A stretch of DNA of 64,000 nucleotides from Bradysia coprophila (lineage: Eukaryota > Arthropoda > Insecta > Diptera > Sciaridae): NCBI RefSeq assembly GCF_014529535.1, contig NW_023503941.1:5082942-5146941 (forward strand), read 5' to 3'. Positions within the stretch are counted from its first letter, which is position 1. Each line of letters starts with the position of its first letter. The position numbers and the translations under genes were made by a program. This document shows positions 55,270-64,000 of this stretch, piece after piece. Under the pieces are notes generated by a model. The model made no database searches. It saw nothing but the letters and a program-made list of their open reading frames with translations, and was not told where the DNA came from.

Positions 55270-56330
55270 AAAAAAATATTGCAATTGATTCAACTCCATC
55301 GTTGGCATCCAACAGAAAAAGTTTTAGGCTAGTATGTTCGACCCCAATTTAACCTGGATCTGAATTTTCACTTCCGACTTTGACCAGACTCTGATCTCAA
55401 CCTGAAATGTTTCAGACCAGATCAGGTCCTGTTTGGGTTTCCCGAGACTTTTGGATGTAGAACCTTCCAAATATCGTCATTTTTAAACTTCAACGAGTCG
55501 CCTACCTTGAAGAATTCCACACTGCACACTCTATCGATTGCAGCCCAAAAAAGATCTATACAACCCAGAGAGCGTCGGGCTACACAGTTGAAAAATAAAA
55601 ATTTCAACCTTGCTCAAGACCACGAGTTGATGAAGAATATCAAAATTTCACGTATGGCTCTGCATGTTCAATTAAACTTCATTCAATTTGCTTTCACTTG
55701 AAATTCATTGTGTTCATTCTATAAAGCCAACTACTCCTGACTCCTGATGTCCAGGTTCCTCATTTGATTATCGTGGTTCTATCATTTTTCAATTCATCGT
55801 GCCATTTGTCGAGCGCTGTCTCCTACAAAAACTTCTATCTTGATTCATATTCCGCTAAGCTGAAGCTTGAGCAGCAGGTGTTCCTAAAAAACATTTTGAT
55901 AGCTTGGAGGGAATTTTTCTCGTTATTTCGCAATTTTGCGATTTGTTTTGAATTGCTTCAACAACTACTACAAATCACGCGTGCTAAATGAGAGGGGAAA
56001 GTAAAAATAAATGCGTCCAGTGGGGAAAGCAAAGGTTTTTTATGCTTCGGGGCATAGGTGTGTCTTGGACGATTCATTTAAGAGGTATCGATTGTTAGCT
56101 AAAATTCTAGCCTTCAATCGCGTGTGTAGTATTTCATTTGTGATTATCTTTTCATTAGAATCCTTTTTGAAAAAATTACGATGGCAATAACGACCACGAA
56201 CGTATCATCAGCGTTCAATAAAAATTAGATTTGGTTGTATTAGTTTGATCAGCTCTGACAACAGTTATTAGTTTAGCGACATTTTCAACAACTGCTCCGT
56301 TTTCTCAGAGCTGGTCTTAACCTAAACCTA
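55270..56330. other. Intergenic, no gene recognised
   Basis: Only short frames. 56170-56320 is the dispersed repeat also seen at 29690-29810. Confidence 0.4.
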
Positions 56331-56599
56331 ATTATTAGGTCCTAATACCAGGCAAACGTTGACCGTTTATTAAACATCGGATTCGTTCCTTACATCCGCC
56401 GCTTATACGATGACAACTGCAGTGAGCGTCATATGGACGTTTATTGTGCGCAAAATTTTTGAAAATGCAAATAATTTTTGACATTTTGTTTTACTTTTCC
56501 TTTTTAGGTATTTAGGGTGATTTGATCTTTCATCGACTTTTTATTTATTTTGTAAGAAATTCGAAACTAAATATTGTAAATGAAACTTTAACATCCAAC

Positions 56600-56720
56600 G
56601 GGAGAGGATATTACATTCAATTTTAACGTAGCTCCTTAGAATTGTTTACATACTGGAGCTACGCGGGTCATTGTAATCGATATATTTTTTACGGAAAATA
56701 AATGAAATGAAATGAAATTA
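56600..56720 (+). mobile_element. 3' end of a non-LTR element or SINE
   Basis: GTAGCTCCTTAGAATTGTTT, ACTGGAGCTACGC and an AAATAAATGAAATGAAATGAAAT tail; the same sequence lies on the - strand at 29510-29606. Confidence 0.6.
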
Positions 56721-57128
56721 TTGTCATATGCCTCAAATCACATTGATAAGAATGTGCGAAACAAATGGCTCAATAAGAAAGACTTTAATAATATGTTCTT
56801 CTACCCGGATTTTGACGATATTAACAACATTAGTTCAGTGTCATTTGTCGATCTAGGGAAATTGCATGAAACCGATCGTGGTACAGGAAAATTGCTAAGA
56901 AAGCCTTTCAAATTAAATAAACAGACATTGTACCCATCATCCTTCGACCGTCAACGGGTATCGCTGTTATTGAACATTTTGCATTTTTCAACAACTGCTT
57001 CGCTTAGAGAAAGTTTAGTCGTTGATGAAACTGGTGATACTGCTAGTTTCTTGGAGCTTTGGCAAACTTGGTTTTCAATAATGACTAACTGTTATTTGTA
57101 CAAAGGTAACCGAGGAATATTTGGTTGA
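56712..57128 (+). mobile_element. Possible P-element/THAP9-like transposase fragment
   Basis: A 138-codon frame includes PSSFDRQRVSLLLNILHFST followed by SFLELWQTWFSIMTNC. The pattern (an RVSL...VFS/ILHFST block, then a FL.LW..WF.IMN block) resembles the middle of P-element and THAP9 transposases. It lacks the THAP zinc finger and catalytic blocks. The apparent ATG at 56712 overlaps the retroelement tail, so it is unlikely to be the native start. The family assignment is tentative. Confidence 0.4.
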
Positions 57129-57496
57129 TTTTCACCCATTTTCTGACTCGAGCTTAACTCAACTCTACGTATTTGCCATTGCGTAGTTATATTTAGTTTA
57201 AAACTTCATACAAAATAAATAAAGCGTCGATGAAAGATCGAGAATAGACATCACAATAAATACCAAAAAAGGAAAATCAAAGAATTTAGAATGCGGATGT
57301 AGGGCACGAGTCCGACGTTTAATAAACGGTCAAATTTTGCCTGGTATGGAGCGTTTGAATGTAGTTGAATGCACGCACATACTTGATTCATCCGTAACTG
57401 ATGAGTTAGGTGTAAGGTTTTTCTGGTATGTCTACGGAAAAATAAACGCTATGAGTGTTAATGAAACGGCAACGTCCACCCACTCACCCGATTGAA

Positions 57497-59693
57497 ACGA
57501 GCCATCAGAACAGTCGGAGCGTTTGCTGCGACTGAGCCCCGTACAAACCCGTATATCTATTGCGTTCGTGACCCTAGTGCGTCTGTCACCCTACTTTGAT
57601 CGTAAGCCTATTGCGCCGGTTAATGTAGTTAAAGTAAAATTATTATGTAATATGTACATCTTACAAATTGCGCATAGCGCAATTACGAAGCCCCGTACGA
57701 CGTTCCTTTCAAATGAAACAAAAATTTCAAATCGCCCTAAAATTTTATTTTTTTGAAGGGCCTAGTATCGGCGTCAGTCCGAGGACCCAAATTTAAAATT
57801 TTTTTCAACTACATTCTATTCGGCCTTTGATTACCTTCCAAATGAAACAAAAATTACGAAAACCGGATGAAATTTGCTCGAGCTATATGTAAAATACACA
57901 TAGGGCCCTAGTATCGGCCTCAGTCCGAGGACCCAAATTTATTTTTTTTTTCAACTACATTCTATTCGGCCTTTGATTACCTCCCAAATAAAACAAAAAT
58001 TACGAAAAACGGATGAAATTTGCTCGAGTTATATGTAAAATACACATAGGGCCCTAGTAGTGGCCTTAGTCCAAGGACCCAAATTTAATTTTTTTTTCAA
58101 CTACATTCTATTCGGCCTTTGATTACCTCCCAAATAAAACAAAAATTACGAAAAACGGATGAAATTTGCTCGAGTTATATGTAAAATACACATAGGGCCC
58201 TAGTAGTGGCCTTAGTCCAAGGACCCAAATTTAATTTTTTTTCAACAATATTCTATTCGGCCTTTGATTACCTTCCAAATGAAACAAAAATTACGAAAAA
58301 CGAATGAAATTTGCTCGAGTTATATGTGAAATACACATAGGGCCCTAGTATCGGCCTCAGTCCGAGGACCCAAATTTATTTTTTTTTTCAACTACATTCT
58401 ATTCGGCCTTTGATTACCTCCCAAATAAAACAAAAATTACGAAAAACGGATGAAATTTGCTCGAGTTATATGTAAAATACACATAGGGCCCTAGTAGTGG
58501 CCTTAGTCCAAGGACCCAAATTTAATTTTTTTTTCAACTACATTCTATTCGGCCTTTGATTACCTCCCAAATAAAACAAAAATTACGAAAAACGGATGAA
58601 ATTTGCTCGAGTTATATGTAAAAAACACATAGGGCCCTAGTAGTAACCTTAGTCCAAGGACCTAAATTTAATTTTTTTTCAACAATATTCTATTCGGCCT
58701 TTGATTACCTTCCAAATGAAACAAAAATTACGAAAAACGAATGAAATTTGCTCGAGTTATATGTGAAATGCACATAGGGCCCTAGTATCGGCCTCAGTCC
58801 GAGGACCCAAATTTATTTTTTTTTTCAACTACATTCTATTCGGCCTTTGATTACCTCCCAAATAAAACAAAAATTACGAAAAACGGATGAAATTTGCTCG
58901 AGTTATATGTAAAATACACATAGGGCCCTAGTAGTGGCCTTAGTCCAAGGACCCAAATTTAATTTTTTTTCAACAACATTCTATTCGGCCTTTGATTACC
59001 TTCCAAATGAAACAAAAATTACGAAAAACGGATGAAATATACTCGAGTTATATGTGAAATACACATAGGGCCCTAGTAGCGGCCTTAGGCCAAGGACCCA
59101 AATTTAATTTTTTTTCAACAACATTCTATTCGGCATTCGATTACCTTCCAAATCAAACAAAAATTACGAAAAACGAATGAAATTTACTCGAGTTCTATGT
59201 AAAATACACATAGGGCCCTAGTAGCATTTCACTTCTAAGGCCCTAACTCACGGCCCACTTACCCGATTTAAAAAAACTTTTTTTTCCTGGATTGGTATTG
59301 ACAATACCTATCATTTGCCGTGTCATTTACATTTCCATCGTTTATTTTGCCATAAATATCACCAAAAGACCTTAAATCACTTAGGTGGCCCTAACTCACG
59401 AAGGGCCGACCCGAATATGCCCATCTTCGAACTTAGCCTCACTATTTCGACTATCTTTCAGGGAAAAAAAAAATTTTTGAAATCGGATTTGATTTACTCA
59501 AGATATCGACGTGACAGACGGACAGACGGACAGACGGACAGACGGACAGACGGACAGACAAAATTTTTATTGCAGATTCGTCATCTATGAACATAGGCAA
59601 ACACTTTGCCCTTACCGTCTGCTTCGAATTCCATCAATTACACACGGCATCGTAAACCTATAAGCCCCTTTGTACTTCGTACGGGGCTAAAAA
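57497..59693. mobile_element. Long non-autonomous element, copy B
   Basis: Same left flank (AACGAGCCATCAGAACAGTC) and right end (TTCGTACGGGGCTAAAAACC) as copy A at 17.8 kb. Near-terminal inverted repeats lie at 57535-57547 and 59676-59688. This copy carries a longer tandem array and an expanded GACGGACA microsatellite (about 59515-59560), and has an undisturbed ATTGCG where copy A is interrupted. A further partial end with TTCGTACGGGGCTAAAAACG lies near 59906. Confidence 0.75.
57755..59225. repeat. Tandem array of about 146-bp units, copy B
   Basis: About ten units, each with TAGGGCCCTAGTAGTGGCCT, CAAGGACCCAAATTTAATTT, CTATTCGGCCTTTGATTACC and GAAATTTGCTCGAGTTATAT. Two alternating subtypes can be told apart (GTATCGGCCTCAGTCCGAGG against GTAGTGGCCTTAGTCCAAGG), and blocks of three to four units are repeated as a higher-order pattern. 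Confidence 0.85.
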
Positions 59694-59939
59694 CCAATTT
59701 TTTCCAGTATTGGTATTGTTAATGCCAATCATTTACCGTTACAATCGTTCATTTATAACGTTTATTTTGCTGTAGATGTACTCAAAAAACCAGGTGGAAA
59801 CAATTTTTTTGCAGATTCGTCGCCTATAGGCATAGGCCTCGGCATAGGCAAAAGGTTGGCCCATACTGTCTGCTTCGAATTGCCTGTGCTACAAACGGAA
59901 TAGTTCGTACGGGGCTAAAAACGATTAAACCACAAAACA

Positions 59940-60684
59940 GAATCCCTGTCGGTTTTCAAAATTCCGGGCTAACACACTTGTCACGAAGAAGTCGAGGCTT
60001 GCCGAGACAACAACATAGAACTGAAGTGTAATTTTTGAATTATTCTTCTAGTTAAGTAATTTTGACAGCCGAACATCGCGCGTAGGTGATAAATGGAGTT
60101 ATTGCTGTCATTTTCAATGGATTCATTGGTGTCAGTATAAAAATCCGGTTGTTGTTGTTAGGGAATCTCGGTGTAACCATGTAACCAATCGAAAGTTCTT
60201 GTGTGACAATTCTTAATCTGTGCACAATTAGCACTTCAACCTATTGTCCCCTACTCAGCTCTTGCTCATATACCACGTACAAAGTGTACGTCGACCTAAA
60301 ATAAGAATGTCGACAATATCACATAATTATAAGAAAGCTCATTTCAGTGTTCAAGTGTGCTTGAATTTCCGAATATTTATTTTCGATGATTTTGAAAATC
60401 TTTTTTAATTCCCAATCCACTATACCCACATTATCAACGAATGTCATAAATTTTGAACCGAACAATCGTTTGAAAGTTTTCATCGTAAATCATATCCCAG
60501 AAATCCCACACTTCTTACCAGTAAGCAATTATATTGCTCTGAAAATCCAGTGAGCACTTGACAGTAAACAGTTCAATTTGATGCTAAATTGCCTTAGATC
60601 TTGTCTGTTCACACAGTGAAGTGGTCAAGTATAATTATAGATAAGCAAAACTCTTCCATTATTATCGATAATTGACTTCGTTGC
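59940..60684. other. Intergenic, upstream of the mucin gene
   Basis: No gene recognised. A short frame at 60052-60234 is not supported. The region presumably holds the enhancer and promoter of the mucin gene. Confidence 0.4.
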
Positions 60685-60721
60685 TATATAAACTAAATTG
60701 TTTCAAACGAAATTATTCAGT
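60685..60721 (+). promoter_or_regulatory. Core promoter of the mucin gene (TATA box and TCAGT initiator)
   Basis: TATATAAA at 60685-60692 and the arthropod initiator TCAGT at 60717-60721. The predicted start A (60719) lies 34 bp past the TATA box, the usual spacing. The resulting 5' UTR would be about 41 bases before the ATG at 60760. Confidence 0.7.
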
Positions 60722-60759
60722 ATCTTGCTCAGTTCGGTTGAGAATACGACAATTCGAAA

Positions 60760-63700
60760 ATGTATCGAAAGACTCACTTTTCACTTTTCGTTGTACTAAT
60801 TGTGTTATTAGCGCAACAAACTATATTTGCTTGGTCCGGATGTGAACACGGCAATTACTATAGTCACGACAAAAGTTGCGAGAAATTTTATCAATGCACT
60901 TACGGTGAATTGATTGAACTGACATGTTATCCGGGTCTCTATTTCAACCCTGATATTAATGTCTGTGATTATCCTCAAAACGTGCTGTGTGAAATTTCCG
61001 AAACTACAGTCACTGAGGAAACAGTGTCAACAGAAGCACCAACTACTGTAGAAGAAGAATCTACCACAAGCAGCGGTCGTCCAACAAGGTCAACAACTAC
61101 ATCTTCTACGACGGAACGACAACGTCCCACGACAACTGAAGCTCCGACTACTGTAGAGGAAGAAACTACCACAAGTAGCGGTCGTCCGACAAGATCAACA
61201 ACTAGAGCAACAACTACATCTTCTACGACGGAACGACAACGTCCCACGACAACTGGAGCTCCGACTACTGTAGAGGAAGAATCTACCACAAGCAGCGGTC
61301 GTCCGACAAGATCAACAACTACATCTTCTACGACGGAACGACAACGTCCCACGACAACTGGAGCTCCGACTACTGTAGAGGAAGAATCTACCACAAGCAG
61401 CGGTCGTCCGACAAGGTCAACAACTACATCTTCTACGACGGAACGACAACGTCCCACGTCAACTGAAGCACCAACTACTGTAGAGGAAGAAATTACCACA
61501 AGCAGCGGTCGTCCGACAAGATCAACAACAAGGTCAACAACTACATCTTCTACGACGGAACGACAACGTCCCACGACAACTGAAGCTCCGACTACTGTAG
61601 AGGAAGAATCTACCACAAGCAGCGGTCGTCCGACAAGATCAACAACAAGGTCAACAACTACATCTTTTACGACGGAACGACAACGTCCCACGACAACTGA
61701 AGTTCCGACTACTGTAGAGGAAGAATCTACCACAAGCAGCGGTCGCCCAACAAGGTCAACAACTACATCTTCTACGACGGAACGCCAACGTCCCACGACA
61801 ACTGAAGCACCAACTACTGTAGAGGAAGAAACTACCACAAGTAGCGGTCGTCCGACAAGATCAACAACAAGGTCAACAACTACATCTTCTACGACGGAAC
61901 GACAACGTCCCACGACAACTGGAGCTCCGACTACTGTAGAGGAAGAATCTACCACAAGCAGCGGTCGTCCGACAAGATCAACAACTACATCTTCTACGAC
62001 GGAACGACAACGTCCCACGACAACTGGAGCTCCGACTACTGTAGAGGAAGAATCTACCACAAGCAGCGGTCGTCCGACAAGGTCAACAACTACATCTTCT
62101 ACGACGGAACGACAACGTCCCACGACAACTGAAGCACCAACTACTGTAGAGGAAGAAATTACCACAAGCAGCGGTCGTCCGACAAGATCAACAACAAGGT
62201 CAACAACTACATCTTCTACGACGGAACGACAACGTCCCACGACAACTGAAGCTCCGACTACTGTAGAGGAAGAATCTACCACAAGCAGCGGTCGTCCGAC
62301 AAGATCAACAACTACATCTTCTACGACGGAACGACAACGTCCCACGACAACTGAAGCTCCAACTACTGTAGAGGAAGAAACTACCACAAGTAGCGGTCGT
62401 CCGACAAGATCAACAACAAGGTCAACAACTACATCTTCTACGACGGAACGACAACGTCCCACGACAACTGAAGTTCCGACTACTGTAGAGGAAGAATCTA
62501 CCACAAGCAGCGGTCGTCCGACAAGATCAACAACTACATCTTCTACGACGGAACGACAACGTCCCACGACAACTGAAGCTCCAACTACTGTAGAGGAAGA
62601 AACTACCACAAGTAGCGGTCGTCCGACAAGATCAACAACAAGGTCAACAACTACATCTTCTACGACGGAACGACAACGTCCCACGACAACTGAAGCACCA
62701 ACTACTGTAGAGGAAGAAACTACCACAAGTAGCGGTCGTCCGACAAGATCAACAACTAGAGCAACAACTACATCTTCAACAACGGAACGACCACGGCCCA
62801 CGACAACTGAAGATACGACTACTGTAGAGGAAGAATCTACCACAAGCAGCGGTCGTCCGACAAGATCAACAACATCTTCTACGACGGGACGACAACGTCC
62901 CACGACAACTGAAGCACCAACTACTGTAGAGGAAGAAACTACCACAAGTAGAGGTCGTCCGACAAGATCAACAACTAGAGCAACAACTACATCTTCAACA
63001 ACGGAACGACCACGGCCCACGACAACTGAAGCTCCGACTACTGTAGAGGAAGAATCTAGCACAAGCAGCGGTCGTCCAACAAGAGCACCAACTACTCAAC
63101 ATTCTCATGGTTCTACAACTCAACGAACACGTCCTTCAAGTACCCAAGAACCATCAACTACTCAAGCACCAACAACTGTTGAAGAAGAATTAACCACTAG
63201 AAATGGTCGTCCAACAAGAGCACCAACTACTCAACATTCTCATGGTTCTACAACTCAACGAACACGTCCTTCAAGTACCCAAGAACCATCAACTACTCAA
63301 GCACCAACAACTGTTGAAGAAGAATTAACCACTAGAAATGGTCGTCCAACAAGAGCACCAACTACTCAACATTCTCATGGTTCTACAACTCAACGAGCAC
63401 GTCCTTCAAGTACCCAAGAACCATCAACAACTCAAGCACCAACAACTGTTGAAGAAGAATTAACCACTAGAAATGGTCGTCCAACAAGAGCACCAACTAC
63501 TCAACATTCTCATGGTTCTACAACTCAACCAGCACGTCCTTCAAGTACCCAAGAACCATCAACTACTCAAGCACCAACAACTGTTGAAGAAGAATTAACC
63601 ACCAGAAATGGTCGTCCAACAAGAGCACCCACTACTCAACATTCTCATGGTTCTACAACTCAACGAGCACGTCCTTCAAGTACCCAAGAACCATCAACTA

Positions 63701-64000
63701 CTCAAGCACCAACAACTGTTGAAGAAGAATTAACCACTAGAAATGGTCGTCCAACAAGAGCACCAACTACTCAACATTCTCATGGTTCTACAACTCAACG
63801 AGCACGTCCTTCAAGTACCCAAGAACCATCAACTACTCAAGCACCAACAACTGTTGAAGAAGAATTAACCACTAGAAATGGTCGTCCAACAAGAGCACCA
63901 ACTACCCAACATTCTCATGGTTCTACAACTCAACGAGCACGTCCTTCAAGTACCCAAGAACCATCAACTACTCAAGCACCAACAACTGTTGAAGAAGAAT
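60760..64000 (+). CDS. Peritrophin-like mucin: signal peptide, chitin-binding domain, Thr-rich repeats (partial)
   Basis: The frame is open from 60760 to the window edge, over 1080 codons without a stop. A signal peptide (to about residue 24, ending IFAW) is followed by one type 2 chitin-binding domain with six cysteines spaced C-x11-C-x5-C-x9-C-x12-C-x7-C. Then comes a Thr/Ser/Pro-rich region expected to be heavily O-glycosylated. It has two arrays: about 17 units of 35-43 residues (RPTRSTTTSSTTERQRPTTT, then EAPTTVEEESTTSSG) up to about 63070, and at least six full units of exactly 45 residues (RAPTTQHSHGSTTQRTRPSS onward) from 63073. This architecture belongs to peritrophic-matrix, cuticle or salivary-glue mucins that bind chitin and form gels. 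The C terminus, perhaps with more chitin-binding domains, lies beyond the window. The long open frame on the other strand (60975-63062) is a repeat shadow. Confidence 0.9.
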   Translation, partial: MYRKTHFSLFVVLIVLLAQQTIFAWSGCEHGNYYSHDKSCEKFYQCTYGELIELTCYPGLYFNPDINVCDYPQNVLCEISETTVTEETVSTEAPTTVEEESTTSSGRPTRSTTTSSTTERQRPTTTEAPTTVEEETTTSSGRPTRSTTRATTTSSTTERQRPTTTGAPTTVEEESTTSSGRPTRSTTTSSTTERQRPTTTGAPTTVEEESTTSSGRPTRSTTTSSTTERQRPTSTEAPTTVEEEITTSSGRPTRSTTRSTTTSSTTERQRPTTTEAPTTVEEESTTSSGRPTRSTTRSTTTSFTTERQRPTTTEVPTTVEEESTTSSGRPTRSTTTSSTTERQRPTTTEAPTTVEEETTTSSGRPTRSTTRSTTTSSTTERQRPTTTGAPTTVEEESTTSSGRPTRSTTTSSTTERQRPTTTGAPTTVEEESTTSSGRPTRSTTTSSTTERQRPTTTEAPTTVEEEITTSSGRPTRSTTRSTTTSSTTERQRPTTTEAPTTVEEESTTSSGRPTRSTTTSSTTERQRPTTTEAPTTVEEETTTSSGRPTRSTTRSTTTSSTTERQRPTTTEVPTTVEEESTTSSGRPTRSTTTSSTTERQRPTTTEAPTTVEEETTTSSGRPTRSTTRSTTTSSTTERQRPTTTEAPTTVEEETTTSSGRPTRSTTRATTTSSTTERPRPTTTEDTTTVEEESTTSSGRPTRSTTSSTTGRQRPTTTEAPTTVEEETTTSRGRPTRSTTRATTTSSTTERPRPTTTEAPTTVEEESSTSSGRPTRAPTTQHSHGSTTQRTRPSSTQEPSTTQAPTTVEEELTTRNGRPTRAPTTQHSHGSTTQRTRPSSTQEPSTTQAPTTVEEELTTRNGRPTRAPTTQHSHGSTTQRARPSSTQEPSTTQAPTTVEEELTTRNGRPTRAPTTQHSHGSTTQPARPSSTQEPSTTQAPTTVEEELTTRNGRPTRAPTTQHSHGSTTQRARPSSTQEPSTTQAPTTVEEELTTRNGRPTRAPTTQHSHGSTTQRARPSSTQEPSTTQAPTTVEEELTTRNGRPTRAPTTQHSHGSTTQRARPSSTQEPSTTQAPTTVEEE
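61020..63072 (+). repeat. Coding minisatellite 1 of the mucin
   Basis: Tandem units of about 105, 117 or 129 bp, differing by presence of an extra RSTT or RATT quartet (ACAAGATCAACA repeats). Nucleotide identity between units is very high, including at third positions, which points to recent homogenisation by unequal exchange or gene conversion. Confidence 0.9.
63073..64000 (+). repeat. Coding minisatellite 2 of the mucin, 135-bp unit
   Basis: Units start at 63073, 63208, 63343, 63478, 63613, 63748 and 63883, an exact 135-bp period. The last is cut by the window end. Units differ by only a few substitutions (for example CAACGAACACG against CAACGAGCACG or CAACCAGCACG). Confidence 0.92.

Larger units (their letters stand above)
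56335..57358. mobile_element. Diverged, expanded relative of the 17893-18420 inverted-repeat element
   Basis: ACCAGGCAAACGTTGACCGT on the left (about 56350) and ACGGTCAAATTTTGCCTGGT on the right (to about 57347) correspond to the termini of the 528-bp nested element. Shared inner sequence includes CCTTACATCCGCCGCTT and ATAAAGCGTCGATGAAAGATC. Between the arms lie a retroelement tail (about 56600-56705) and an ORF remnant (56712-57128), so this copy has received further insertions or is a longer, less deleted version. Confidence 0.6.

Noticed and set aside
59511..59560. Possible CRISPR-like or regulatory array of GACGGACA
   Set aside because: Simple microsatellite inside a transposable element of a eukaryotic genome; no spacer structure.
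60975..63062. 695-codon - strand frame rich in VVVGRCRSVVEDVV
   Set aside because: Exact antisense of the mucin repeat array; the + strand has a signal peptide, chitin-binding domain and promoter, the - strand has none.

Overview
This window is AT-rich eukaryotic DNA with split genes, short GT-AG introns, AATAAA polyadenylation signals and a very high load of small inverted-repeat transposons. The gene families point to an insect: a divergent ionotropic receptor, a chitin-binding mucin with a TATA box and an arthropod TCAGT initiator, and a kinesin-2 gene. A dipteran, perhaps a nematoceran such as a fungus gnat, is my best guess. That level is inference; nothing in the window fixes the species.

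Layout. 1-10.4 kb is gene-free and repeat-rich, with two long fold-back palindromes (about 6.5-7.7 kb and 8.0-8.7 kb), a small mariner-like inverted repeat and a 5S rRNA-derived patch. 10.4-22.2 kb is a KIF17/OSM-3 type kinesin-2 gene on the + strand, reconstructed here as about 12 exons. Its introns hold inverted repeats, two minisatellites and a 2.1-kb transposon that itself carries a nested insertion. 22.4-25.2 kb is repeats, including a long 19-bp minisatellite. At 25.4-25.7 kb (- strand) a two-exon gene encodes an 85-residue secreted cysteine-rich peptide; splicing is needed to see it. 26.5-28.2 kb is a protein-kinase-like gene with a frameshift and a stop in its kinase domain but intact small downstream exons. 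32.2-34.0 kb has a SWIM zinc-finger gene, apparently truncated, followed by a retrotransposon remnant. 35.8-36.9 kb is a three-exon gene for a secreted 307-residue protein of unknown family. 38.6-40.4 kb (- strand) has two ORFs I cannot identify. 46.6-48.4 kb is an intronless ionotropic-receptor-like gene. 52.6-55.2 kb is a four-exon D-aspartate/D-amino-acid oxidase ending in the peroxisomal signal SKL. 60.8 kb to the right edge is a mucin with a chitin-binding domain and two coding minisatellites, cut by the window end.

The genes do not form a pathway; they are independent loci. The most distinctive part is the mobile DNA. Two hAT-type elements have exact 8-bp target duplications (42.06-42.41 and 48.47-49.61 kb). 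A pair of related long elements (17.8-19.9 and 57.5-59.7 kb) carry an internal array of about 146-bp units, and one copy serves as the empty site proving a 528-bp insertion in the other. Most long uninterrupted frames outside the listed genes are by-products of tandem repeats or palindromes and are not reported as genes.
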